From assembly GCF_001635685.1 (NCBI RefSeq), contig NZ_LWFF01000274.1, positions 62,001 to 126,000 on the forward strand: a DNA stretch of 64,000 nucleotides. The letters are read 5' to 3'. The stretch comes from Erythrobacter sp. HI0063 (GTDB lineage: Bacteria; Pseudomonadota; Alphaproteobacteria; Sphingomonadales; Sphingomonadaceae). Positions 17,677 to 25,527 of this stretch are shown one piece after another. The notes under the pieces were generated by a model. That model saw nothing but the letters and a program-made list of their open reading frames with translations. It did no database searches and was not told the DNA's origin. The translations under genes were made by a program, and so were the position numbers. Within the stretch, counting starts at the first letter, position 1. The number at the start of each line of letters is the position of its first letter.

Positions 17677-17696
17677 CGTATACCGGACCTTTATCC

Positions 17697-18587
17697 ATGA
17701 ACGCACAGACTGGTTTCGAGACCGCCAAGCCGATCGGCGCGCCGACGCCCGCCGATCTGACCATCACCGTGCGCGACGAGCGCTTCAATCGCGACGCCAC
17801 GCCCAAGCGCTGGTGGGCGGGCGAACCGTTCGGCACTGCCTGGCACAACGGGCTGTCCGCCACCTTTCCGCGCGGCGAGGCCTTTTTCATCGAAGCGGTG
17901 AAGGCGCACCGCCCCCAGGGTGGCGACGGCGCCGACCCCAAGCTAACGGCTGAAATCCGCGCTTTCGTAAGGCAGGAAATCAATCACACGCGCGAACACA
18001 TTGCCTTCAATCGCCTCGCCGAAGACCATGGCTACGACATCAAGGCGATCGACAAGCGCGTCGAGGAATTGCTCGCCCTCACCAAGGGCCGTCCGGCGAT
18101 CGCCAATCTGGCCGTCACCATGGCGCTCGAACATTTCACCGCCATGATCGCGGCGGAATTTCTCCAGAACCCAAAGCATTTCGAGATCTCCGATCCGGAA
18201 GTCGCCGCCATGTGGCGCTGGCATGCGGTCGAGGAGATCGAGCACAAGGGCGTCGCCTACGACACCTGGAACCACGCGACTCGCGATTGGAGCGCCTGGC
18301 GCCGCTGGCGGGTCCGCAACCTCGTCATGCTGATCGTCACCGGACGCTTCCTCAAGAATCGCTGGATCGACACGCTGATGCTGCTCGAACAGGACGGTAT
18401 CACTGGCTGGAAGGCGCGGTGGGGCCTGTTCAAGTACCTTGCGGTCACGCCCGGCGTCATCCGCCGCTTGGCCCTTCCCTGGCTGTCCTATTTCAAGCCT
18501 GGCTTCCACCCGTGGGATCATGACGATCGCGCGCTCATCGGAAAATACGACGGCGAATTTTCCGACGCGCTGATGCCCGCCGAATAG
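17697..18587 (+). CDS. Predicted metal-dependent hydrolase (PF10118 type)
   Basis: A 296-residue protein with metal-ligand-like motifs in a helical arrangement: FVRQEINHTREHIAFN (about 91-106), MALEHFTAM (about 142-150) and WHAVEEIEHKGVAYD (about 175-189). This E-x2-H pattern resembles diiron ferritin-like enzymes and matches the 'predicted metal-dependent hydrolase' family, whose reaction is unknown. C-terminal hydrophobic stretches (NLVMLIVTGRFL) suggest membrane association. It is preceded by an operator region facing a TetR gene and followed by a strong terminator, so it is a single-gene unit. Confidence 0.8.
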   Translation: MNAQTGFETAKPIGAPTPADLTITVRDERFNRDATPKRWWAGEPFGTAWHNGLSATFPRGEAFFIEAVKAHRPQGGDGADPKLTAEIRAFVRQEINHTREHIAFNRLAEDHGYDIKAIDKRVEELLALTKGRPAIANLAVTMALEHFTAMIAAEFLQNPKHFEISDPEVAAMWRWHAVEEIEHKGVAYDTWNHATRDWSAWRRWRVRNLVMLIVTGRFLKNRWIDTLMLLEQDGITGWKARWGLFKYLAVTPGVIRRLALPWLSYFKPGFHPWDHDDRALIGKYDGEFSDALMPAE

Positions 18588-18605
18588 GCGCTCCGCTCGA
18601 AAACG

Positions 18606-18641
18606 AAAAAAGGCCCCGCGAGACATCGCGGGGCCTTTTTT
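18606..18641. terminator. Strong bidirectional intrinsic terminator
   Basis: A perfect 15-bp stem (AAAAAAGGCCCCGCG / CGCGGGGCCTTTTTT) with a 6-base loop between two convergent genes. It has A-runs on one side and T-runs on the other, so it can end both the metal-dependent hydrolase and the GNAT transcripts. Confidence 0.92.
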
Positions 18642-18661
18642 GTCGCATTATGGCACCGAGC

Positions 18662-19198
18662 TCAGGCGGCGACCGGCAATTGCGGTGCATCCTGAAGATC
18701 TAGCGCAAACATCACACAATCGGCTGCACCGCCTCTGCCGCAGCTATGGCGCTTTGCGATCTGGCCGGTCGGCTTGAACCCGGCCTTTCGCAGCACGCGC
18801 CCCGATGCCGGATTGTCCGCGAAATGGCCTGCGGACAGGCGGGCGTGCCCCAACAGCCGGGCAATTTCGATCACAGCGCGCGTCGCCTCGGTCGCGAAAC
18901 CGCGCCCCCAATACGGGCGGGCTATCCAGTAACCGAGTTCGGCAGCGCCTGGCCCCGAGTCGCCATTCTGATCGATGCCGATGCACCCGACGAGCCGGGA
19001 CTGCGAGGTGATGAGGAAACGGGGATACGAATCGCGCTGAGCGCGCAGGACGAAGGTCTGCGCATCTTCGCGGCTGTAGGGCCACGGCGCACTCGCCAGA
19101 TTACGGACCACACCTTCGTCCGCGATACCGCCGAAAATCGCTTCGGCATCTTCCGGCCAGGCAGGCCGCAACAGCAGCCTTTCGGTCACATGGAACAT
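18662..19198 (-). CDS. GNAT family N-acetyltransferase (RimJ-like)
   Basis: A 178-residue acetyltransferase of the RimJ/RimL-like Acetyltransf_3 group. It begins with TERLLLRPAWPEDA and contains the acetyl-CoA loop GYWIARPYWGRGFATEA (about 98-114). The usual C-terminal FADNPASGRVLRKAGFKPTG follows. The ATG at 19198 has a GGGGAGA ribosome binding site. In related genomes one or two GNAT genes follow rplU-rpmA, as here. The 224-base gap upstream holds a terminator-like hairpin, so it is probably transcribed on its own. The substrate (protein N-terminus or small amine) is unknown. Confidence 0.85.
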   Translation of the reverse strand: MFHVTERLLLRPAWPEDAEAIFGGIADEGVVRNLASAPWPYSREDAQTFVLRAQRDSYPRFLITSQSRLVGCIGIDQNGDSGPGAAELGYWIARPYWGRGFATEATRAVIEIARLLGHARLSAGHFADNPASGRVLRKAGFKPTGQIAKRHSCGRGGAADCVMFALDLQDAPQLPVAA

Positions 19199-19263
19199 CG
19201 TCTGTCTCCCCTTCGAACCACGTGCAGGTCTCCTAGGCCGGCCGCGTGACGATTGCGTGATGA

Positions 19264-19278
19264 CGAAACAAAGTTTCG
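19264..19278. promoter_or_regulatory. Short perfect dyad upstream of GNAT gene
   Basis: CGAAAC-AAA-GTTTCG, a perfect 6-bp dyad 66-80 bases upstream of the GNAT start. It could be an operator or a small RNA hairpin; nothing else supports a role. Confidence 0.3.
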
Positions 19279-19306
19279 CCGTGTCGGTTGCAGAGGGAGA
19301 AACGAT

Positions 19307-19326
19307 AAAAGGGAGCGGAACCTCCC
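19307..19326 (-). terminator. Candidate terminator of rplU-rpmA
   Basis: On the minus strand GGGAG-GTTCCG-CTCCC is followed by TTTT, about 100 bases after the rpmA stop. The stem is short (5 bp), so it is weak. Confidence 0.5.
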
Positions 19327-19422
19327 CGACAAATCGGGCTGGTCCCATCTCCCTCTACGAATGCCGGTGGTAAACCCGGCTGGGACCGTCCCGATGGACG
19401 ATCCCCTTATCGAACCGTCCGG

Positions 19423-19692
19423 TTATTCCGCGGCTTGCGCCTGCATGTCGACCGATACGTATTTGCGGCCGAGCTTGCCCGCGTGGAATCGCACGATTCC
19501 ATCGGTAAGCGCGAACAGCGTGTGGTCCTTGCCCATGCCGACATTGCTGCCCGGGTAGAACTTGGTGCCGCGCTGGCGCACGATAATGTTACCGGCGACC
19601 ACGTCCTGGCTGCCGAACTTCTTCACGCCGAGACGACGGCCGGCCGAATCGCGACCGTTGCGGGACGAACCACCTGCTTTTTTATGTGCCAT
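19423..19692 (-). CDS. rpmA: 50S ribosomal protein L27
   Basis: Component of the large ribosomal subunit whose N-terminal tail reaches the peptidyl-transferase centre. The 89-residue protein starts [16 protein letters not shown] and contains the invariant [23 protein letters not shown] region. No N-terminal cleavable extension of the Firmicutes type is present. It follows rplU by 12 bases, the universal order. obgE, often next, is not in the window. Confidence 0.98.
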   Translation of the reverse strand: MAHKKAGGSSRNGRDSAGRRLGVKKFGSQDVVAGNIIVRQRGTKFYPGSNVGMGKDHTLFALTDGIVRFHAGKLGRKYVSVDMQAQAAE

Positions 19693-19704
19693 GGTTAGCG
19701 ATCC

Positions 19705-20208
19705 TTACTTCTTGTCTTCGGACTTGGCGGCGGCCTTCTTGGGCGCTGCCTTCTTGGCGGGAGCCTTCGCGCCCGTCTCGGTTTCGTGCGTGCCGGACTT
19801 GGCGGGCGCCGCATCCTTCTTCGGAGCGGCCTTCTTCGCCTTCGGCGCTGCCGTATCGTCAGCCTTGGGAGCAGCTTCCTTCTTCGACGCGGCCTTCTTT
19901 TCGGCCTTCGAATCGCCAACCGCAGTGATGCGCAGCAGCGTCATCTGCTGGCGATGACCGGCCTTGCGGCGGTAATTGTGGCGGCGGCGCTTCTTGAAGA
20001 CGGTGACCTTCTCGCTCTTCGCCTGAGCGATGATCTCGGCCGACACGGTAACCTTGCCCGCATCTTCCATCTTTTCGCCTTCACCGGCGAGCAGAACGTC
20101 GCCCAGCGTGATCGTGTCGCCGGCATCGCCCGCCAGCTTCTCGACCGCGATCTTGTCTCCGGCGGCAACCCGGTACTGCTTGCCGCCCGTACGCACGACT
20201 GCGAACAT
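19705..20208 (-). CDS. rplU: 50S ribosomal protein L21 with long Lys/Ala-rich C-terminal tail
   Basis: Large-subunit protein L21. Residues 1-102 form the normal domain, from [14 protein letters not shown] to the rRNA-binding [15 protein letters not shown]. Residues 103-167 are an extra low-complexity tail made of Lys, Ala, Pro and acidic residues ([29 protein letters not shown]) that resembles a histone H1 tail; a normal bacterial L21 ends near residue 103. Such tails occur in some sphingomonads and are probably disordered. First gene of the rplU-rpmA operon. Confidence 0.96.
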   Translation of the reverse strand: MFAVVRTGGKQYRVAAGDKIAVEKLAGDAGDTITLGDVLLAGEGEKMEDAGKVTVSAEIIAQAKSEKVTVFKKRRRHNYRRKAGHRQQMTLLRITAVGDSKAEKKAASKKEAAPKADDTAAPKAKKAAPKKDAAPAKSGTHETETGAKAPAKKAAPKKAAAKSEDKK

Positions 20209-20317
20209 GGTGCTTATCTCTCAATCAGTTTGTTTTGCCGCGTTCCCCCTCGACGAATTCGAGTAAAAGCGCGGCGCGCCCGTCAGGCCGCCGAAAGCAG
20301 CCCCGGAAAGAACGGTG

Positions 20318-20346
20318 CCGTTAAGGTAACCCGCTCGCGAAGTCAA
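20318..20346 (-). promoter_or_regulatory. Candidate promoter of rplU-rpmA
   Basis: On the minus strand TTGACT is followed after 17 bases by TAACGG, placing a transcription start about 100 bases before the rplU ATG. The A-rich leader just before the ATG (AAAACAAACTGATTGAGAG) may hold a control site, but I see no defined riboswitch-like structure. Confidence 0.45.
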
Positions 20347-20423
20347 CGCCGGAATCTTCCGAACCGCTTGCTCGATAGCTCCGCGCTGGCGTCGGGCCGC
20401 CGCCGTGCTATCAGGACAGCACC

Positions 20424-20939
20424 ATGCGTCCAGCCCTTATCGCCGCGATCGTCCTCCTCCCCGCCCTCGCCGCGTGCCAGACCGCGCCCGATGGCGCATA
20501 TCCCTCGCTGGCCATCCGCGATGTCGAGCGGGTGGAGGGGCGGTACGAGCCGATTCCGGGCGATCCCATCGACGTGCCGCCGGTCGAAGTGCCTCTCGAC
20601 GGCCCGCTCGATCAACGCCTCGCCGCTTTGCTGGAACAGGGCCGCAGCGCCCATGCGCGTTTCACGCAAGCAGCCCCGCGCGCATCGCGCCTCGCTTCGG
20701 CGGCCAATGGCGCGAGCGTCGGCAGCGATGCCTGGGCCTCCGCGCAAGTCGCGCTAGCCGATCTCGATTCGATCCGCAGCGTAACCGCAATCGCTCTCGC
20801 GGATGTCGACCTGCTCTACATCGCGGCGAGCGTCGAAGGGACGACCACGCCCGCTCTTACGGACGCACGCCAGTCCCTGCTGGCGCTGGTGCAGGAGGAA
20901 GACCGGACACTCGCCGATCTACGAGCGCGGGTGCGCTGA
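20424..20939 (+). CDS. Putative lipoprotein of unknown function
   Basis: A 171-residue protein with a lipoprotein signal (ALIAAIVLLPALAAC, lipobox LAAC at about 15-18) and a largely helical mature part rich in Ala, Leu and Asp. It contains a Pro-rich stretch (DPIDVPPVEVPLDGP) and a C-terminal helix with alternating charges. I do not recognise a family. It lies 4 bases upstream of the FNR-type regulator gene, so the two are probably cotranscribed. It could be an envelope sensor partner or simply a chance neighbour. Confidence 0.65.
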   Translation: MRPALIAAIVLLPALAACQTAPDGAYPSLAIRDVERVEGRYEPIPGDPIDVPPVEVPLDGPLDQRLAALLEQGRSAHARFTQAAPRASRLASAANGASVGSDAWASAQVALADLDSIRSVTAIALADVDLLYIAASVEGTTTPALTDARQSLLALVQEEDRTLADLRARVR

Positions 20940-20943
20940 ACGC

Positions 20944-21630
20944 ATGAGCCTCGCCTGCGCCTCGTGTCCGGTGCGCGACCGCGCCGCATGCGCCGTACTC
21001 GCCCCCGAAGAGCGGGCGGCGCTGGCCGAGGCCGGGCATACCCGCACCCTCGCACGCGGCCAGACGCTGTTCGCGGCGGGCGATCCAGTAACCAGCTGCG
21101 CCACGCTGGTTTCGGGCGCGCTCAAGATCGCGAGCCTCGATGCCGATGGAAGCGAACATATCCTGGCCCTCGTCCATCCTTCCGGATTTGTCGGCGAGTT
21201 CTTCCAGCCTTTCGCCGCCTATGACGTGATCGCTCTCGCCGATAGCCGGTTGTGCGTGTTCGCCGGGCCGGACATGGACTCGGCGATCGCGCGCTATCCG
21301 GCGCTGTCGCGTGCGCTGCTCCGCCGCGCGCAGGAAGACCTCCATGCCAGCCGGGCTCTACTGGCGATCGGAAGCAAGACCTCGGCCCGGGCGCGGGTTG
21401 CCGCGATCCTCATCGAATTCGCCCGCGCCGCCAGCGATTCGCCGTGCCACCCGGCGCGGACATTCGACCTGCCTTTGTCGCGCGGCGACCTGGCCAGTTT
21501 CCTCGGTCTCACCATCGAGACCGTCAGTCGACAGATCACCGCTCTCGAACGCGAGGGAGCGATTGCACGCACCGGAAAGCGCGGGATCGAACTGATCGAC
21601 CCCGCGCTCCTCTCCGCTGCGGCGCAATGA
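20944..21630 (+). CDS. fnrL: Crp/Fnr-family oxygen-responsive regulator (FnrL-like)
   Basis: A 228-residue Crp/Fnr regulator. N-terminal cysteines C5-x2-C8-x7-C16 plus C104 (SRLCVF) match the four [4Fe-4S] ligands of alphaproteobacterial FnrL. The cyclic-nucleotide-like domain spans about 20-140, and the HTH about 170-215. Its recognition helix reads E192-T-V-S195-R196, the E-x2-SR signature that reads TTGAT half-sites. A perfect TTGAT-N4-ATCAA box lies 550 bases downstream, in front of the convergent gene. The ATG at 20944 is preferred because it keeps the cysteine motif at the N-terminus; longer frames overlap the lipoprotein gene. Oxygen sensing is inferred from the ligands. Confidence 0.88.
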   Translation: MSLACASCPVRDRAACAVLAPEERAALAEAGHTRTLARGQTLFAAGDPVTSCATLVSGALKIASLDADGSEHILALVHPSGFVGEFFQPFAAYDVIALADSRLCVFAGPDMDSAIARYPALSRALLRRAQEDLHASRALLAIGSKTSARARVAAILIEFARAASDSPCHPARTFDLPLSRGDLASFLGLTIETVSRQITALEREGAIARTGKRGIELIDPALLSAAAQ

Positions 21631-21633
21631 CGA

Positions 21634-22125
21634 TCACACGAAGGCGCGGATCGTCACTACCGCCATCCCCCAACCCAGGATCAGCACCGGCAGGATCAGC
21701 ATCTGGATCGCCGCGTCGCCCCCTTCGAGCCGGCCCGTATAGGTCGCGATTCCCCGGCGCATCAGTTGCTGCAGTTTCAGGGGACGCTTGCCATGGTCCG
21801 GAGCGATCCCTGTCCACAGCGCCGGAACGCCGAAACCTGCCACGATGAACAGCGCGAAGATCACCATCGGAATGGCAAGGCCGGGGCTGGCGAAACCGAC
21901 GGCCATGACCGCCACGAAACCCAGATAGAGGGCCACCGTCGCAGCATAGAGCGCGACCGGCATTTCGAAGCTGCGGTCGACGACGACCGGCTGCACCGGA
22001 TCGGCGTGCAAGGCGGGGAGGATATCGGGAAGGACATCCGGCGCGGACTTGCGCTGGGTTGCGATCGGCTCTGCATGGATCCGGGCCCGCTGCGCCATCC
22101 GGTCTCGTGCGATGTGCTTGGACAT
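21634..22125 (-). CDS. Membrane protein of unknown function, probably FNR-controlled
   Basis: A 163-residue inner-membrane protein. It has a polar N-terminus of about 50 residues, then two adjacent membrane helices (ALYAATVALYLGFVAVMAVG; LAIPMVIFALFIVAGFGVPAL). A polar loop follows (GKRPLKLQQLMRRGIATYTGRLEGGDA) and a third helix at the C-terminus (IQMLILPVLILGWGMAVVTI). No family recognised. It is convergent with the FNR-like gene (3 bases between stops), and a perfect FNR box lies about 63 bases before its ATG. The start has a GGGAG ribosome binding site. A role under low oxygen is inferred from the box. Confidence 0.72.
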   Translation of the reverse strand: MSKHIARDRMAQRARIHAEPIATQRKSAPDVLPDILPALHADPVQPVVVDRSFEMPVALYAATVALYLGFVAVMAVGFASPGLAIPMVIFALFIVAGFGVPALWTGIAPDHGKRPLKLQQLMRRGIATYTGRLEGGDAAIQMLILPVLILGWGMAVVTIRAFV

Positions 22126-22181
22126 TGTCTGTACTCCCGTTGCTGTGGGAGCAGGAATGCGCCGATCGCGGCGCGCGCACC

Positions 22182-22195
22182 TTGATCTCGATCAA
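22182..22195 (-). promoter_or_regulatory. Perfect FNR box
   Basis: TTGAT-CTCG-ATCAA matches the FNR consensus exactly. Its centre is about 63 bases upstream of the ATG at 22125; with a transcription start near 22147 it would sit at about -41, the class II activator position. It lies in the 81-base gap after moaE, so it is positioned to drive only the downstream membrane-protein gene. Confidence 0.8.
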
Positions 22196-22206
22196 ACGGG
22201 AGAAAT

Positions 22207-22686
22207 TTATTGCCAGCGGGCCAGCGCCGCATGGTCGTCGCCACGCGGTTCGATCCAGTGCCAGGCGCCGTTCGCACCGTCTCCGCGCCGTTCGCGCTTC
22301 CAGAACCATGCGGCGGATTTGAGGTGGTCCATCAGATAATCGACCGCATCGAACGCGGCGCGGCGATGGCGCGCGGCGGCGGCCACCAGCACGATCCCCT
22401 CGCCCGGCTGCATCGTGCCGACCCGGTGCCAGACGAGCACCCCGTCGAGCGCGAATCGATCCAGCGCCTGCCCGGCGAGCTTTTCCATGCCCGGCAAAGT
22501 CAGCGGTTCGTAATGCGTAAGTTCGAGCGCCTTTACGTCCTCACCCGGCCGCACCTTGCCGAGAAAGCTGGCGATCCCGCCCGCCTGATCGTGCATTGCA
22601 TTGAACGCGGCCAGCGCCTCGCCCGCCGACAGCCCCTTGTCGAGCAGGCGGACATCCGCCGGGCTTTCGAGGGTCAGCCTAGCCAC
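22207..22686 (-). CDS. moaE: Molybdopterin synthase catalytic subunit
   Basis: Large subunit of molybdopterin synthase; with MoaD it puts the dithiolene sulfurs into cyclic pyranopterin monophosphate. The 159-residue product shows GGIASFLGKVRPGEDVKALELTHYEP, the histidine-containing VWHRVGTMQPGEGIV, and RRAAFDAVDYLMDHLKSAAWFWKRE with active-site lysines. The GTG at 22686 overlaps the end of moaD by 8 bases and gives a normal length; longer frames run antisense-like into moaD. Last gene of the thrC-to-moaE operon. Confidence 0.93.
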   Translation of the reverse strand: MARLTLESPADVRLLDKGLSAGEALAAFNAMHDQAGGIASFLGKVRPGEDVKALELTHYEPLTLPGMEKLAGQALDRFALDGVLVWHRVGTMQPGEGIVLVAAAARHRRAAFDAVDYLMDHLKSAAWFWKRERRGDGANGAWHWIEPRGDDHAALARWQ

Positions 22687-22921
22687 CGCTGACCGGTGGG
22701 AGCAGCGCCACTTCGTCGCCATCCTCGGCTCGCAGCGCGGTCTTGTCGGCCAGAACTTCTCCCGCGCAAGCGACATGGACGCGGGCGCTCCGCAATTGCT
22801 CGGCCACGACGGAGCCGGCCACCGCCAGCAATCCGTCCCAATCGAGCGGTGCGGACACTTCGAGCGAGTCGGTGCCCGCCGCCTCGCGCAGCGGGCCGAG
22901 AAAGACGATCCGGACCGCCAT
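22679..22921 (-). CDS. moaD: Molybdopterin synthase sulfur carrier subunit
   Basis: Ubiquitin-like sulfur carrier of molybdopterin synthase, 80 residues, ending in the double glycine (LLPPVSGG) that is adenylated and thiocarboxylated. The N-terminus VRIVFLGPLREAAG is typical. The ATG overlaps the moaA stop (ATGA). The activating enzyme MoeB is not in the window. Confidence 0.92.
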   Translation of the reverse strand: MAVRIVFLGPLREAAGTDSLEVSAPLDWDGLLAVAGSVVAEQLRSARVHVACAGEVLADKTALRAEDGDEVALLPPVSGG

Positions 22922-23910
22922 CAGCCGCCCGTCACCGACATATGGCGCGGTTGCGAGGGCGCTTCGCCCGGCCCGTCGATCGCAAAGGAATGGCGCAGGG
23001 GCTTGATCGCCATCGCGCGCTGCATCGCGGCCTGCAACGCGCCGTCTCCGTCACCCTCGCGCAAGGCGGCGCGCAGATCGACGCGCTCTCCGCCGCCGAG
23101 GCAGGGATAGAGTTGGCCGGTGGTGGTCACTCGCACCCGGTTGCAGCCTTCGCAGAAATTCTGAGTCAGCGGCGTTATCAGGCCGAGCCTGCCGCCTGTT
23201 TCAGCAACGTCAAAATAACGCGCCGGGCCGCCGGTCCGGTGATCGGACGAGGTCAGCGTCCAGCGTTCTTCCAGCCGGGCGCGAACGGTTTCGAGCGAAA
23301 GGAAATGATCGAACCGATCCTCGTCCACCTCGCCCAGAGGCATCGCTTCAATCAGAGTGACCGAATGGCCTTCGGAATGCGCCCAGGCGATCAGGTCGGG
23401 CAACTCGTCCTCGTTCCGGCCCTTCAGCGCCACCGTGTTGAGCTTGACCTCCAGCCCCGCAGCCTTGGCCGCAGCGATCCCTTCCATCACCTTGTCCAGC
23501 GCATCGCGCCGGGTCAGTTCGGCAAACAGCGCCCGGTCGCGCGTGTCGAGCGAGACGTTGACGCGCATGACGCCTGCCGCCGCCAGAGCGTCGGCATGCT
23601 GCGCCAATTGCGTGCCGTTGGTGGTAAGCGTGACTTCGTCGAGACCGGTTCCAATCTGCCGCCCCAGTGCGCGGACCAGATCCATCATGTCGCGCCGGAC
23701 CAGCGGTTCGCCGCCGGTCAGGCGGATACGCCGGACGCCGTGGGCGATGAACGCCGTGGCCAGCCGATGCAGCTCTTCCAGCGTGAGCACTTCCGCCTTG
23801 GGGAGGAAGCGCATCTTTTCCGGCATGCAATAGGTGCATCGCAGATCGCACCGATCGGTGACCGACAGGCGCAGATAGGTGATGCGGCGTTGGAATGTGT
23901 CGACGAGCAT
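22921..23910 (-). CDS. moaA: GTP 3',8-cyclase, radical SAM enzyme of molybdenum cofactor synthesis
   Basis: Converts GTP to 3',8-cyclo-7,8-dihydro-GTP, the first step of molybdopterin synthesis. From the ATG at 23910 the protein has 329 residues. C21-x3-C25-x2-C28 (CDLRCTYC) binds the radical-SAM cluster, [12 protein letters not shown] is the SAM-binding loop, and the C-terminal [10 protein letters not shown] plus a later Cys (YPCLGG) bind the second cluster and GTP. It ends in Gly-Gly, as required for activity in the family. moaC is not adjacent. It begins 7 bases after the mini-SDR gene. Confidence 0.96.
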   Translation of the reverse strand: MLVDTFQRRITYLRLSVTDRCDLRCTYCMPEKMRFLPKAEVLTLEELHRLATAFIAHGVRRIRLTGGEPLVRRDMMDLVRALGRQIGTGLDEVTLTTNGTQLAQHADALAAAGVMRVNVSLDTRDRALFAELTRRDALDKVMEGIAAAKAAGLEVKLNTVALKGRNEDELPDLIAWAHSEGHSVTLIEAMPLGEVDEDRFDHFLSLETVRARLEERWTLTSSDHRTGGPARYFDVAETGGRLGLITPLTQNFCEGCNRVRVTTTGQLYPCLGGGERVDLRAALREGDGDGALQAAMQRAMAIKPLRHSFAIDGPGEAPSQPRHMSVTGG

Positions 23911-23917
23911 GAACGCC

Positions 23918-24247
23918 CTATTGTGCCGGATCGCCCGCGCCCTGGCCATCCCCTTCGAGATATTGGCCGGTTATTCCGGGCGCTTCGGCGAGATAGGCTT
24001 CGAAAGCGTCCAGCACGTCGCCTTCTCCAGCGACCACATTGGCGCGGGCTGGCGCGTGGGCGCGCGCAAGACCCGTGGCGAGCGCCAGCCGCCATTCGCG
24101 GTGCGTATGATCGGCCGGCGGCAGGGCGATCATCACATCCTCACCGCTCGTCATGATCGCTTCGACCGACGCGAGATGATCGCGATGGAACGCGCCCGAC
24201 GCGGCGAGCGGTGCCGCGGGCAGGTCGACCACGGTCACTCGCCGCAT
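23918..24247 (-). CDS. Truncated, probably non-catalytic short-chain dehydrogenase-like protein
   Basis: A 109-residue protein between folB and moaA, overlapping the folB stop as ATGA. Its C-terminal half looks like the end of a short-chain dehydrogenase. [21 protein letters not shown] resembles the helix and strand after the active site, and [25 protein letters not shown] resembles the closing TGQ-x4-DGG motif. The N-terminal Gly-x3-Gly-x-Gly loop is missing and the Y-x3-K pair is replaced. Its place beside folB recalls FolM-type pteridine reductases, so a structural or pterin-binding role is conceivable. The family call is my own reading, not confirmed. Confidence 0.6.
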   Translation of the reverse strand: MRRVTVVDLPAAPLAASGAFHRDHLASVEAIMTSGEDVMIALPPADHTHREWRLALATGLARAHAPARANVVAGEGDVLDAFEAYLAEAPGITGQYLEGDGQGAGDPAQ

Positions 24248-24618
24248 CAGCGCCGCTCACGGTGGAGCGTGATGCCGATCTTCTCGCCCGCTTCGGCAAT
24301 GGCGAGTTTCACGATCTTCACCGTCACCGCCTCGATCCGCTTATCCTGCAGGAACAGGGTCTCGCAGATGTGGTCCGCCACGGCTTCGATCAGCTTGAAA
24401 TGCACGCCTTCCGGCAGTGCCCCGGACGCGGCGAACTTCAGATCCATGTAATTCTTGGAATGTTCGAGCGAGGTGTCGGGATCGTACTGGTCCAGCGGCT
24501 TCATCCGCGCCTGGATCGTGAAGCGCAGCGGTTGAGGCTTGCCGGTCTCCTCGGAATAGATTCCGGTGAGCACGTCGTGTTCGAAATCGGCGATTTCGAG
24601 GATGAGCGAATCGGTCAT
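24247..24618 (-). CDS. folB: Dihydroneopterin aldolase
   Basis: Folate-pathway enzyme that cleaves 7,8-dihydroneopterin to the 6-hydroxymethyl pterin. The 123-residue product has LILEIADFEHDVLTGIYSEE (active-site Glu region) and VHFKLIEAVADHICETLF, followed by the lysine-containing VKIVKLAIAEAGEKIGI. Length is typical. It starts 9 bases after the methyltransferase gene and overlaps the next gene by ATGA. Some homologues are FolX-like epimerases; sequence alone does not separate these with certainty. Confidence 0.88.
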   Translation of the reverse strand: MTDSLILEIADFEHDVLTGIYSEETGKPQPLRFTIQARMKPLDQYDPDTSLEHSKNYMDLKFAASGALPEGVHFKLIEAVADHICETLFLQDKRIEAVTVKIVKLAIAEAGEKIGITLHRERR

Positions 24619-24627
24619 GCGTCCGCC

Positions 24628-25527
24628 CTAGCCCGGATTGGACCAGCGCGCGAAGATCGCGGTGGGAAGCAGGCGCGGATCGTCGCCCTGTTCCGCAACC
24701 GCCAGATCGCCGTGCTCGATCGTGCCGGGCAGGTCGGCGAACACCTCTGCCAGCAACCCGCCGAGCGCGAGGCTGCTCATGCGGACGGCATAGACGGTCA
24801 GGAAGAGGAAGCGGCTGTCCGCATCGAGCAGCTGGCGGCAATCCGAGACCAGCGGCGCCAGCCCCTCCTCGATCCGCCAGGTCTCGTTCTTCGGCCCGCG
24901 CCCGAATTTCGGCGGGTCGAGGATAATGCCGTCATAGCGATTTTCGCGCCGCACTTCGCGGCTGGCGAACTTCATCGCATCGTCCACCAGCCAGCGGATC
25001 GGCCGGTCCTCGAGTCCCGAAAGAGCCGCGTTCTCGCGCGCCTGAGCGACCGATTTCTTGCTCGCATCGACATGGGTGACGGGGCCGTGCCCGCTCAGCG
25101 CGAGCGATCCCACCCCGGTATAGCCGAACAGGTTGAGCGTGGGGCGCGGTTCGCCCGCGCGCCCTTTGAGTCGCTCGCCCATCCAGTCCCACACCGGGGC
25201 CATGTCTGGGAAGAAGCCGAGATGGCGGAACGGCGTACACTGGGCGGTGAAGCGCACAGTGTCGCCCCAGCCCAGTTCCCAGCCATCTTCGGGAACGTCC
25301 GGCGATAGCTGCCACCGCCCGCCTCCATCCTCGTCGCTGCCCGGCACGAATTCGCCATGCGCGTCCCATTCGGCAAGGCGCGGCGCCCACAGGGCCTGCG
25401 GTTCGGGCCGGATGAAGCGAAAGGGGCCGTAGGCCTCGAACTTGCGGCCATGCCCACTGTCGAGCAGGCGATAGGCATCCCACCCTTCGCCCACCATCAG
25501 AACCGGATTGCGGACCAGCTCCGCCAT
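24628..25527 (-). CDS. RlmI-like class I SAM-dependent rRNA methyltransferase
   Basis: A 299-residue methyltransferase with the AdoMet loop LNLFGYTGVGSLALSGHG (about 131-148), the acidic strand VTHVDASKKSVAQAREN and the catalytic motif ILDPPKFGRG (about 202-211). These mark the RlmI/RlmL-type rRNA cytosine/guanine methyltransferases. It lacks the N-terminal PUA domain of RlmI. ATGA overlap with thrC upstream. Substrate 23S rRNA is family inference. Confidence 0.82.
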   Translation of the reverse strand: MAELVRNPVLMVGEGWDAYRLLDSGHGRKFEAYGPFRFIRPEPQALWAPRLAEWDAHGEFVPGSDEDGGGRWQLSPDVPEDGWELGWGDTVRFTAQCTPFRHLGFFPDMAPVWDWMGERLKGRAGEPRPTLNLFGYTGVGSLALSGHGPVTHVDASKKSVAQARENAALSGLEDRPIRWLVDDAMKFASREVRRENRYDGIILDPPKFGRGPKNETWRIEEGLAPLVSDCRQLLDADSRFLFLTVYAVRMSSLALGGLLAEVFADLPGTIEHGDLAVAEQGDDPRLLPTAIFARWSNPG

